Source: an uncultured Eubacteriales bacterium
Lineage (GTDB): Bacteria; Bacillota_A; Clostridia; Lachnospirales; Cellulosilyticaceae
DNA: 15,257 nucleotides
Direction of reading: 5' to 3'
Assembly (NCBI GenBank): GCA_900556665.1
Contig: USPX01000030.1
Location: 1 to 15,257 of the forward strand
The notes beneath the pieces were generated by a model. That model saw only the letters and a list, made by a program, of their open reading frames with translations. It was not told the origin of the DNA and made no database searches. This document shows, piece by piece, positions 1 to 10,803 of the stretch. Position numbers and translations under genes: made by a program. Numbering within the stretch: position 1 is the first letter of the stretch; the number at the start of each line of letters is the position of its first letter.

Positions 1-75
1 ATAAGTAGGAGGATATAATTTTATCTAACCTTCGAACGAAGTGAGGGTTAAGGAAAATTATATCCTCCTACTTAT
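1..75. repeat. Long perfect inverted repeat at the window edge
   Basis: Bases 1-22 are the exact reverse complement of bases 54-75, giving a 22-bp perfect stem. Inside it, TAACC (26-30) can pair with GGTTA (46-50), and the 12-base segment 30-41 forms a small CTTCG/CGAAG hairpin. The stem starts at base 1, so it may extend beyond the window. It lies downstream of the SEC-C gene and beyond that gene's own terminator, and no U-tract follows it on either side within view. It could be a MITE-like or REP-like intergenic repeat, or a terminator or processing hairpin of a gene to the left. The sequence alone does not decide. Confidence 0.75.
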
Positions 76-103
76 CCCCACGCCCTCTACCCCTCAGTAA
101 AAC

Positions 104-136
104 AAAAAAGTCAGGCGCACCTTCGTGCAACCCGAC
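104..136 (-). terminator. Rho-independent terminator of the SEC-C gene
   Basis: Read on the minus strand, the segment just after the stop codon at 141 forms an 11-bp stem with G-U wobbles and one bulged T (arms 125-136 and 110-120) around a GAAG loop. Six Ts follow directly (complement of 104-109). Stem, tetraloop and T-run have the classical form of an intrinsic terminator. Confidence 0.85.
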
Positions 137-140
137 CCTG

Positions 141-1202
141 TTATCTTCCACAACATTTTTTGTATTTTTTCCCACTCCCACATGGGCAAACTTCATTTCT
201 ACCAAATTTAACTTTACTAACTGGTTCACTTTTTACACCATTTACTTCATCCGGTGTAAATCCCTTATTAATCCACATACGTGTTGTATTCATTACCTTT
301 ACAACTAATCCAACTAACTTATTTACTTCTTCCATACTCTTTGGTGAGATGCCCATTACATTCCAATGTGCTAATGTATGTTGTAATGTTTGGTCTCCTG
401 ATTTAGTTGTGATTTGTTGTCCTAATGAAAGATCAAAAACAGCTTCTTCTGCTTTCGCCTCATCTAACTTATAAGTTGTTTTGATGTGCGTTTTAAGTCT
501 TTCAATATGAAGCGTATGTTCATAATAGCTCTCATCACTATAACGTAAGAATTCTTCTTTAGCTGGTATATAGTATGATTTTCCTTGTGTATTTTGAATA
601 AGTTCATTGAAGCCTTGCATTTCGAAAAGATATAAGCATTCTGCTACAAGATATCCATCTACATAATCATATGGTCTTGATAATTTTGCATCTAAATTGA
701 ACCAATCAAAGTATACTTGTAAATCAAGTACTTCACCTTCATATTTTTCATATAAATCTTTAAACACATCAATTTCAACCATTCCATATAAATGAAGTGC
801 TGCTAATGTGTATTTGCGGAATTTAGCATATTGTAAATACTTTGGTTCAAGCGTATTAGCTTCTTTTTGTTCAAAGTATCTTTTATATTTTTCTTTGAGC
901 TCTTCAGACATAGTTACCACATTGTCTTTAGAGATCTCAACATGTCCAATATTCTCTAAAAATCCATAAACACTTTTTAGATTTGTACAATCCTTAACTT
1001 GTTCTTCCTTTAATAACTTTTGTACAGAAACTAATTGTGCCTCATCAAATAAAGCAAACCAACTTTTAGCTTCTTTTAAAATCACAGGCATTAATTCATC
1101 ACATAATGCATCTTTATTTAATTTGGATACACCTTTTAAACCATAAAGTTTCACGAATTCTTTTAACTCGTCTTTTGTTCTTTTCATTAATTGTAATTTC
1201 AT
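141..1202 (-). CDS. SEC-C motif protein with Rho-N/SAP-like N-terminus, function unknown
   Basis: A 353-residue soluble protein with no visible signal peptide or membrane segment. The C-terminus is a clear SEC-C motif: C339-P-C341 and C350-C351 inside GRNEVCPCGSGKKYKKCCGR, the zinc-binding CxC...CC pattern known from the SecA tail. The first 40 or so residues (KDELKEFVKLYGLKGVSKLN) resemble a Rho-N or SAP-like helix-turn-helix that often binds nucleic acid. The middle is acidic, rich in Tyr and Leu, and matches no family I can name. The ATG start has GGGG (1210-1213) seven bases upstream. The gene is monocistronic, with a promoter-like element before it and a terminator after it. SEC-C modules occur as add-ons in many unrelated proteins, so the motif does not assign a function; a link to SecA or ribosomes would be a guess. 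Confidence 0.8.
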   Translation of the reverse strand: MKLQLMKRTKDELKEFVKLYGLKGVSKLNKDALCDELMPVILKEAKSWFALFDEAQLVSVQKLLKEEQVKDCTNLKSVYGFLENIGHVEISKDNVVTMSEELKEKYKRYFEQKEANTLEPKYLQYAKFRKYTLAALHLYGMVEIDVFKDLYEKYEGEVLDLQVYFDWFNLDAKLSRPYDYVDGYLVAECLYLFEMQGFNELIQNTQGKSYYIPAKEEFLRYSDESYYEHTLHIERLKTHIKTTYKLDEAKAEEAVFDLSLGQQITTKSGDQTLQHTLAHWNVMGISPKSMEEVNKLVGLVVKVMNTTRMWINKGFTPDEVNGVKSEPVSKVKFGRNEVCPCGSGKKYKKCCGR

Positions 1203-1249
1203 TATTTTACCCCATTCTATTACTAATATCCTTAATCTAGTACCTATCT

Positions 1250-1279
1250 ACTATAACATTAATGTATATATATGGTAAA
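1250..1279 (-). promoter_or_regulatory. Probable sigma-A promoter of the SEC-C gene
   Basis: On the minus strand, TTTACC (1279-1274) and TATAGT (1255-1250) are separated by 18 bases and lie about 48 bases upstream of the ATG at 1202. The -10 is good and the -35 weak. Position between the atp terminator and the gene supports it. Confidence 0.4.
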
Positions 1280-1316
1280 TAGCACCCAATTAAAAATTCG
1301 TAATATTTGTACTGTA

Positions 1317-1366
1317 TATTAAAAAACTGTCACTCGGTGTACTGATGTACACCTTGTAACAGTTTT
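1317..1366 (-). terminator. Terminator of the atp operon
   Basis: It begins within a few bases of the atpC stop codon (1372-1370). On the minus strand an approximately 20-bp stem (arms 1366-1347 and 1342-1323, one G-U pair and two adjacent mismatches) closes a four-base loop, followed by a T-run (complement of 1321-1326). The plus-strand side also ends in five Ts (1363-1367), so it could work in both directions, although no convergent gene is present. Confidence 0.88.
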
Positions 1367-1369
1367 TCA

Positions 1370-1774
1370 TTATTTCATGTTGCTTAAGTTAATACGTGCG
1401 ATAGCTTTTTTAAGTGCAATTTCTGCACGAGCTCTATCTATATTAGCATCTTGCTGCTGAAGACGTCTTTCTGCACGCTCTTTAGCTTTTCTTGCTCTTT
1501 CAACATCAATTTCATCAGCAAGTTCTGATGCATCTGTTAAAATAACAACTTTATCTATAGTTACTTCTGCAAAACCACCTAATGTTGTTGCTTCTTTTTT
1601 AACACCATCTTGTGTATAAACAAGTTTGTTGTATCCGAGAAGGGCTACAACTGGTTCGTGGTCATATAATACACCCATTTCTCCTTCAGTTGTGTTAAGG
1701 ATTACTGATTCAACTTCTTCATCTAAAATTGAACGCATAGGTGTGATAATTTGAAGTCTCATTTTGTTTGCCAT
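1370..1774 (-). CDS. atpC: F1 ATP synthase epsilon subunit
   Basis: A 134-residue epsilon subunit of the F1 central stalk, which couples rotor and catalytic head and in many bacteria restrains ATP hydrolysis. The N-terminal beta-sandwich (about residues 1-85) is recognised by the opening MRLQIITPMRSILDEEVESV and by GEMGVLYDHEPVVALL. The C-terminal part (about 90-134) is the usual two-helix hairpin rich in Arg, Ala and Lys (ERARKAKERAERRLQQ). Length is normal for the family. The ATG has a strong GGAGGA site eight bases upstream and follows the atpD stop by 16 bases. It is the last gene of the operon, directly before the terminator. Confidence 0.96.
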   Translation of the reverse strand: MANKMRLQIITPMRSILDEEVESVILNTTEGEMGVLYDHEPVVALLGYNKLVYTQDGVKKEATTLGGFAEVTIDKVVILTDASELADEIDVERARKAKERAERRLQQQDANIDRARAEIALKKAIARINLSNMK

Positions 1775-1790
1775 AGCTTGTTCCTCCTAA

Positions 1791-3182
<1,392 letters not shown>

Positions 3183-3205
3183 TTATTTGTTCACTCCTTT
3201 ATTAC

Positions 3206-4075
3206 TTATTTGAGTGCTCCTGCCCCCGCTACGATTTCTGTTAATTCTTGTGTAATTGCTGCTTGTCTAGCACGGTTGTATTGAATGCTTAATTTATCCA
3301 TGATTTCTTGTGCATTTTCTGTCGCTGAATCCATGGCTGTCATTCTTGCCCCGTTTTCACTAGCACTAGCTTCACAAAGTGCCCCATAAATAACATCCGC
3401 TACATATCTTGGAATTACATATCCAAGTACAGCTTCTGGTGATGGTTCATAAATTAAAAGATCGCTTGGCTGACTTGATTCACTTTCAGTTTTTGTTTCA
3501 ATATTATTTATATCTAATGGTAAAAGGCGAACCATCTCTGGTTCTTGTTGAATAGTTGATTTAAAGTTTGTATATGATAAATAAACTTCTCCAATTTCAC
3601 CTTTTAAGAATTTATCTGTAATGTAGTCTGCAATTTCTTTTGCATCTCTGTAAGTTGGTTCTTCAGAGATATCAACTACTTCTTTAGCTACTTCGTAACC
3701 TCTACTTTTGAATTGGTCTATACCTTTTTTACCAACAACCACTAAGTGTGATTTGGCTGCATCTTCGATGTGGCTCATTGTAAGTTTACAAATGTTAGCA
3801 TTATAACCACCACAAAGACCTTTGTCTGATGCTAAAGTAATAAATGCTTTAACATCAGAACCATTTGGTTTTAGGAAAGGAGAGCCTTGTCCTTTTGCAT
3901 TTTGGGCAATAGACTGCATAGTAGAGAGTATCTTATTGAAAAAGGGTCTTGTTCTAAGAGCTGCCTCTTTGCTTTTATTAAGCTTAGAAGTAGCAACAAG
4001 ATTCATAGCACTAGTGATTTTCTTTGTGCTATCAATACTTCGGATTCGCCCTTTAATATCTTGTAAAGACGCCAT
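3206..4075 (-). CDS. atpG: F1 ATP synthase gamma subunit
   Basis: A 289-residue gamma subunit, the rotating shaft inside the alpha-beta head. The conserved N-terminal helix (ASLQDIKGRIRSIDSTKKIT, SAMNLVATSKL) and C-terminal helix (RMTAMDSATENAQEIMDKL, YNRARQAAITQELTEIVAGA) that form the coiled-coil axle are both intact. The central Rossmann-like domain includes SDKGLCGGYNANI. A short Ser/Glu/Thr-rich insertion around residues 190-204 (ETKTESESSQPSD) is a surface loop. The ATG is preceded by AAGGGGTGGAG, 18 bases after the atpA stop. Confidence 0.98.
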   Translation of the reverse strand: MASLQDIKGRIRSIDSTKKITSAMNLVATSKLNKSKEAALRTRPFFNKILSTMQSIAQNAKGQGSPFLKPNGSDVKAFITLASDKGLCGGYNANICKLTMSHIEDAAKSHLVVVGKKGIDQFKSRGYEVAKEVVDISEEPTYRDAKEIADYITDKFLKGEIGEVYLSYTNFKSTIQQEPEMVRLLPLDINNIETKTESESSQPSDLLIYEPSPEAVLGYVIPRYVADVIYGALCEASASENGARMTAMDSATENAQEIMDKLSIQYNRARQAAITQELTEIVAGAGALK

Positions 4076-4093
4076 CTACTCCACCCCTTTAAA

Positions 4094-6154
<2,061 letters not shown>

Positions 6155-6167
<13 letters not shown>

Positions 6168-6706
6168 TGTACATCCCCCATCTCCTTAATAATTTCATCA
6201 ATGATTTCATTATGTTTTTGTTCATCAAGTGAAACTGCAACAAATTTACTAGCCATGAGAGTAGATACCTCAATCATTTGTTGTTTCATTTCATCTTTAA
6301 CACGTTCTTGTTCAAGTTTCATATCATTTAAAGCTTTTTGTTTAATAGCTTCTGCTTCCGCTCTACCTTCAGCAATGATTTGTTCTTCTCTAGCAAGTGC
6401 TTTAGCTCTTGCTTCTTTAAGAATTGCATCTGATTCTACTTGAATTTCTGCTAATTTTTTGTCATATTGACCTTTTAATTCAACAGCATCTGCTTTTGAA
6501 GTTCTAGCTTCATCAATATCTTTTGCGATGCCATTCTTTCTTTTTTCCAGGAACTCTGTCATAGGTTTAAATAAGAGTTTTGATAAAATCACAATAATGA
6601 TTAATGTAGAAATCCATTGTAATCCTAAGTCCCAGAGTAACTGCATATCAAATCCGATAATTCTTCCTGGTTCAGCTGCTAATACAGTAATGAATGATGT
6701 ATTCAA
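6155..6706 (-). CDS. atpF: Fo ATP synthase b subunit
   Basis: A 183-residue b subunit. A short N-terminal segment leads into one membrane helix (about residues 24-44, LLWDLGLQWISTLIIIVILS), followed by a long charged helix (about 50-175) rich in Lys, Glu and Ala that forms the peripheral-stalk coiled coil. The Fo-proximal motif KPMTEFLEKRKNGIAKDIDEA is typical. The likely start is TTG (6706-6704), eight bases after GGAGGG; the first in-frame ATG comes later (residue 21, within the membrane-helix approach) and has no good ribosome site. The TTG and the ribosome site sit in a small hairpin, listed separately. Only one b gene is present, so a homodimer is expected. Confidence 0.95.
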
Positions 6707-6721
6707 AGGGAAAGTCCCTCC
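6705..6721 (-). promoter_or_regulatory. Hairpin covering the atpF ribosome site and TTG start
   Basis: On the minus strand, GGAGGGA (6721-6715) can pair with TCCCTTT (6711-6705) around a CTT loop: five Watson-Crick and two G-U pairs. The pairing covers the ribosome binding site and the first two bases of the TTG start codon. With the weak start codon, this would lower b-subunit translation relative to the proteolipid genes just upstream, which suits an enzyme with two b subunits and a multi-copy c ring. Pairing is seen in the sequence; its effect is inferred. Confidence 0.5.
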
Positions 6722-6757
6722 TTTCTATGTCGATGTCAAAACTAATTCTTATATTAA

Positions 6758-7069
<312 letters not shown>

Positions 7070-7087
7070 TTACTCATTAATAATTTC

Positions 7088-7879
<792 letters not shown>

Positions 7880-7890
7880 TCACTTCCTTT

Positions 7891-8589
7891 CTACTCCATA
7901 GCGCCTGACACAAATGTCATACTAAGCATTACAAAGATAAATGCTTGTAATGAACCAGCAAAGATATCAAAGTACATGTGTAATGCTGCTGGAACACCTA
8001 TGAGTGTGAGGAACCAAGGAAACATAGCATATACTAAGCCCATAATAATTGTTCCACCTAAAATATTACCAAATAAACGGAAACTAAGTGAAATTGGTGT
8101 TGCAATCTCACCGATGATATTGATTGGTAATAAGAATGGGAAAGGCTCTACTAAGAACTTGAAGTATCCAGGTCCTTTAGCTTTAACACCAAATCCATGA
8201 ATCATGAAGAAAGTTGTTAAGGCGAATGCCAATGTTGTTGCGAAGTCAGCTGTTGGTGGTCTAAGCCCTACTAAGCCAGATAAGTTACAAATTATGATAA
8301 AGATAAATAATGGTCCGTAAAAGGCTGCGAAACCTTTATTTTGTTTTCCCATTGTACTCGCTGTAAAGTTGTTAAGTGAATCTACAAGAGTTTCTACCAA
8401 GTTTTGTAATTTTGTATCTGGAACTTCTTTGAAATTCTTAATCTTCGCTCTAACAATAAGTGCGAAAACTGTAAGTGCAGCCATGATCACCCAAGTGTTT
8501 ACATGTGTTTGTGTAATTCCTAGAGTCTGTCCATTAACTTCAAAAAGTGGTATTAGGGTTTGTGAACCAAAATCTAAGTTTTCTCCCAT
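7891..8589 (-). CDS. atpB: Fo ATP synthase a subunit
   Basis: A 232-residue membrane subunit that forms the ion half-channels against the c ring. The key helix reads SFRLFGNILGGTII, with the essential arginine at R171 that faces the c-ring carboxylate. N-terminal LFEVNGQTLGITQTHVNTW and C-terminal AALHMYFDIFAGSLQAFIFVMLSMTF are typical. Five or six hydrophobic segments are visible (about 31-46, 90-108, 116-134, 152-188, 192-228). Length is normal. The ATG has an AAAGGAGTG site. It is followed after only 20 bases by the triple-hairpin c gene. Confidence 0.97.
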   Translation of the reverse strand: MGENLDFGSQTLIPLFEVNGQTLGITQTHVNTWVIMAALTVFALIVRAKIKNFKEVPDTKLQNLVETLVDSLNNFTASTMGKQNKGFAAFYGPLFIFIIICNLSGLVGLRPPTADFATTLAFALTTFFMIHGFGVKAKGPGYFKFLVEPFPFLLPINIIGEIATPISLSFRLFGNILGGTIIMGLVYAMFPWFLTLIGVPAALHMYFDIFAGSLQAFIFVMLSMTFVSGAME

Positions 8590-8626
8590 CTGCTTACACT
8601 CCTTTCCATCAAAATATATATTGCAA

Positions 8627-8644
8627 ACATGCCAAACGGCGTGT
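8627..8644 (-). other. Small hairpin in the atpI-atpB gap
   Basis: In the 80-base gap between atpI and atpB, a 7-bp stem with one mismatch (8644-8638 with 8633-8627) and a GTTT loop can form on the minus strand. No T-run follows directly, so it is not a convincing terminator. It may affect mRNA stability or processing between the accessory genes and the structural genes, or be chance. Confidence 0.3.
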
Positions 8645-8669
8645 TATTGCCTATTTAAATTTTTATATA

Positions 8670-9044
8670 TTATTTTTGAGTCTTTTTCATCCAAATTGTG
8701 GCATAGGCCCCAATTTTCATTGATAAAAGACCAAAAAATACACCTAGTAAACTTATGCTTGATTCTAATGCTGCTACAATAAGTACTATAGCTGTTAAAC
8801 CATATCTTAACATGTACTGCATATTCATATAATTTTTAGCCTTTGCTGGTGGTAATGAAATTGCCTTACTAATAGTTTTCTCCATAAGCTTCAATTTTAG
8901 CAAAGAAAATATTAATCCGAAGGCAAGCCCTAATGTCCAGCTCATCTTATCTGAGACTATAAATATACCAATAATATATACAAGTACTGAAAATGCTATC
9001 ATTGCTATAGGTATAAAATTTTTCTCAAAAGCTACTTTATTCAT
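8670..9044 (-). CDS. atpI: ATP synthase subunit I (c-ring assembly factor)
   Basis: A 124-residue membrane protein with four predicted helices (about 11-30, 35-53, 79-92, 94-115) and positively charged connecting loops, matching the AtpI family in size, topology and operon place. AtpI proteins help assemble the c ring. For the A. woodii enzyme with its mixed c ring, the native AtpI was reported to be needed for functional production in E. coli, so this gene is relevant to the triple-hairpin proteolipid here. It overlaps the upstream small gene by eight bases, implying translational coupling. Sequence conservation in this family is low, so the call rests partly on context. Confidence 0.85.
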   Translation of the reverse strand: MNKVAFEKNFIPIAMIAFSVLVYIIGIFIVSDKMSWTLGLAFGLIFSLLKLKLMEKTISKAISLPPAKAKNYMNMQYMLRYGLTAIVLIVAALESSISLLGVFFGLLSMKIGAYATIWMKKTQK

Positions 9045-9276
9045 GTTTATCCTCTTTTTTATTTTGTCTTTTAATTTCTTTTCCTACATGAAAGAATAAA
9101 TTTCTAAAGGCCCCAGCTACTCCTAAAAGTATAAAAATAATTATAAACAGTGGAGCTGTATTTAACTTCTTGTCTAACAATGCCCCAATTACTGTACAAA
9201 TTAAAATAGGTGTAATCATCGTGAAACCTAGTTGAGAAATTAAACTTATGTATCTAGCCCATGCTCCCATTTTCAC
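9037..9276 (-). CDS. atpZ: AtpZ/AtpI-family small membrane protein
   Basis: A 79-residue protein with two membrane helices (about 13-36 and 42-62) and a basic tail (GKEIKRQNKKEDKHE). The pattern WARYISLISQLGFTMITPILICTVIGALLD followed by FRNLFFHV fits the AtpZ family (AtpI-like, putative Fo-associated), which commonly opens bacterial atp operons. A role in c-ring assembly or Mg2+/Ca2+ handling has been proposed for the family. The likely start is GTG (9276-9274), six bases after AAGGGGTG; the ATG two codons later is a poorer fit for the ribosome site. First gene of the operon. Confidence 0.8.
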   Translation of the reverse strand: MKMGAWARYISLISQLGFTMITPILICTVIGALLDKKLNTAPLFIIIFILLGVAGAFRNLFFHVGKEIKRQNKKEDKHE

Positions 9277-9330
9277 AATTTACACCCCTTCGTGTCATTT
9301 AATTGTTAAATAAATATCTTGCACTTTTAC

Positions 9331-9395
9331 TTTATAGCACTTTATGCAAAATTTCAAGCACTAACCATTTTACCACAATTAATCATTTTTTTACA
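9331..9395 (-). promoter_or_regulatory. Probable promoter region of the atp operon
   Basis: Two candidates are visible on the minus strand. One is an extended -10, TGGTAAAAT (9375-9367), with a weak -35 TGTAAA (9395-9390) at 17 bases. The other is TTGAAA (9357-9352) with TATAAA (9336-9331) at a short 15-base spacing. Either would give a 5' leader of about 50-90 bases before the GTG at 9276. The very high AT content makes chance matches common. Confidence 0.35.
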
Positions 9396-9431
9396 TTTAA
9401 AATTTAATTTAGTACTTTTTGTGCATTTTTG

Positions 9432-9459
9432 TTATACACATCAACTTCAATTATACACA
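9432..9459 (+). promoter_or_regulatory. Two DnaA-box-like 9-mers
   Basis: TTATACACA occurs at 9432-9440 and again at 9451-9459, same orientation, 19 bp apart. Both fit the relaxed DnaA box TTATNCACA. They lie between the wecB hairpin and the likely atp promoter. Whether DnaA binds here is unknown. Confidence 0.35.
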
Positions 9460-9476
9460 TTTTTTATAAAATATAT

Positions 9477-9518
9477 AAAGATAAGGCTACACATATAATT
9501 ATTTGTAGCCTTATCTTT
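9477..9518 (-). terminator. Hairpin terminator of wecB
   Basis: Bases 9477-9491 and 9504-9518 are perfect reverse complements (15-bp stem, 12-base loop), 25 bases after the wecB stop. On the minus strand the stem ends in TCTTT and is followed by the AT-rich TATATATTTTAT, a weak T-run. Position and stem strength make a terminator likely, although the tail is not ideal. Confidence 0.7.
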
Positions 9519-9543
9519 CCTCAACTTTACTATTTTATACAAT

Positions 9544-10695
9544 CTATACAATATAATCTTTAGGTCTTGATACGCCTTTACCAAAATTATGGCAAATAGC
9601 GTCTACAATACGCTTAGATGCATGTCCGTCACCAAATGGGTTTTTAGCAATTGCCATTTGATGATACATTTCATCATTTGTTAAAAGTTCTTTTGTTAAA
9701 TTATAAATAGTTTCTTTTTCAATACCTGCAAGTTTTAATGTACCTGCAGCTATACCTTCTGGTCTTTCCGTTACATTACGAAGTACAAGAACTGGTTTGC
9801 CAAGTGATGGTACTTCTTCTTGTAATCCGCCTGAATCTGTAAGTACAAGATATGAACGTTTCATAAGGTTATGCATATCTTTGAGGTCGAGTGGTTCTAC
9901 TAAATGAACTCTTTCCATATTTCCAAGGATATCATATACGACATCTCTTACAATAGGATTTTTATGAACAGCATAAACTAACTCTACATCTTCATTTTCA
10001 AGTACAATTTGACGTACTGCTTCACAAATATTTTGAAGTGGTTCGCCCCAGTTTTCTCTTCTGTGTGCAGTCATTGTAATTACGCGTTTATTTGCATAAT
10101 CAATGTCATTAAGCTCGTCAACTGTGAACGTATACTCTTCTTCTACAGTTGTTGCCAATGCATCAATTACAGTATTACCTGTTACAAAAATGCTGTTTTC
10201 ATCTACTGCTTCTTTTAATAAGTTTTCTTTTGCAAGAGCAGTTGGTGAGAAGTGAAGGTCTGCAAGTGAACCTGTTAGTTTTCTATTCATCTCTTCTGGA
10301 AATGGTTCATATTTATTATATGTTCTAAGCCCTGCTTCTACATGTCCTACTTTAATTTGTTTGTAGAAGGCTGCAAGTGCTGCAGCAAAAGAGGTTGTTG
10401 TATCTCCATGAACAAGTACAATATCTGGTTTAGATTCTTCTAATACTTCATCTAAACCTTCTAATACTTTTGTTGTTACACCTGTGAGTGTTTGTCTTTG
10501 TTTCATGATATCTAAATCATAGTCTGGTTTGATGTCAAATAACTCTAAAACTTGATCTAACATCTCACGATGTTGTGCTGTTACACACACTACATTTTCT
10601 ATATCGACATTTTTTTCCAGTTCTTTAACAAGTGGTGCCATTTTTACTGCTTCTGGTCTAGTACCAAACACACTCATTACTTTTATCTTCTTCAT
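9544..10695 (-). CDS. wecB: UDP-N-acetylglucosamine 2-epimerase (non-hydrolysing)
   Basis: A 383-residue cytoplasmic enzyme interconverting UDP-GlcNAc and UDP-ManNAc, the source of ManNAc for wall teichoic acid linkage units or other surface glycans. Called mnaA in Bacillus. The opening KVMSVFGTRPEAVKMAPLV, the acidic residues D98 (VHGD), E120 (GHVEAGLR) and E134/E135 (PFPEE), H211 in TAHRRENWG, and LTDSGGLQEE near the C-terminus together define the family and match the catalytic set known from the E. coli enzyme. Length is standard. The ATG has AGAGGAG upstream. It has its own promoter-like element and a terminator hairpin, and no sugar or wall genes are nearby in this window. Its position just upstream of the atp operon recalls the arrangement in Bacillus and Listeria. 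Confidence 0.97.
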   Translation of the reverse strand: MKKIKVMSVFGTRPEAVKMAPLVKELEKNVDIENVVCVTAQHREMLDQVLELFDIKPDYDLDIMKQRQTLTGVTTKVLEGLDEVLEESKPDIVLVHGDTTTSFAAALAAFYKQIKVGHVEAGLRTYNKYEPFPEEMNRKLTGSLADLHFSPTALAKENLLKEAVDENSIFVTGNTVIDALATTVEEEYTFTVDELNDIDYANKRVITMTAHRRENWGEPLQNICEAVRQIVLENEDVELVYAVHKNPIVRDVVYDILGNMERVHLVEPLDLKDMHNLMKRSYLVLTDSGGLQEEVPSLGKPVLVLRNVTERPEGIAAGTLKLAGIEKETIYNLTKELLTNDEMYHQMAIAKNPFGDGHASKRIVDAICHNFGKGVSRPKDYIV

Positions 10696-10763
10696 TTGTG
10701 TTGCTCCTCTTTATTTTTTTGCGCAATTTTTTCTTTTATTTCGTTTATTTGCCATAGTACTAA

Positions 10764-10790
10764 TTTATACCACTTCTACTTTAAAATCAA
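10764..10790 (-). promoter_or_regulatory. Probable promoter of wecB
   Basis: On the minus strand TTGATT (10790-10785) is followed after 15 bases by TATAAA (10769-10764). A TG one base before the -10 makes it an extended -10 (TGGTATAAA), which can compensate for the short spacer. It sits in the 108-base gap after metH, about 70 bases before the wecB start, and the gap shows no terminator for metH. Confidence 0.5.
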
Positions 10791-10803
10791 ATACAACCTA
10801 TAC

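Noticed and set aside
160..474. Plus-strand frame of 104 codons opposite the SEC-C gene
   Set aside because: Antisense to the SEC-C motif and C-terminal part; no family features and no plausible start context.
1203..1369. Missed small gene between the SEC-C gene and atpC
   Set aside because: The 167 bases are accounted for by the promoter-like element and the atp terminator; no frame with a ribosome site is visible.
10711..10755. Tiny 14-residue Lys/Arg-rich frame before wecB, possibly a leader peptide
   Set aside because: No ribosome binding site before its ATG, and lysine-rich reading is expected in such A-rich DNA; no attenuator structure follows.
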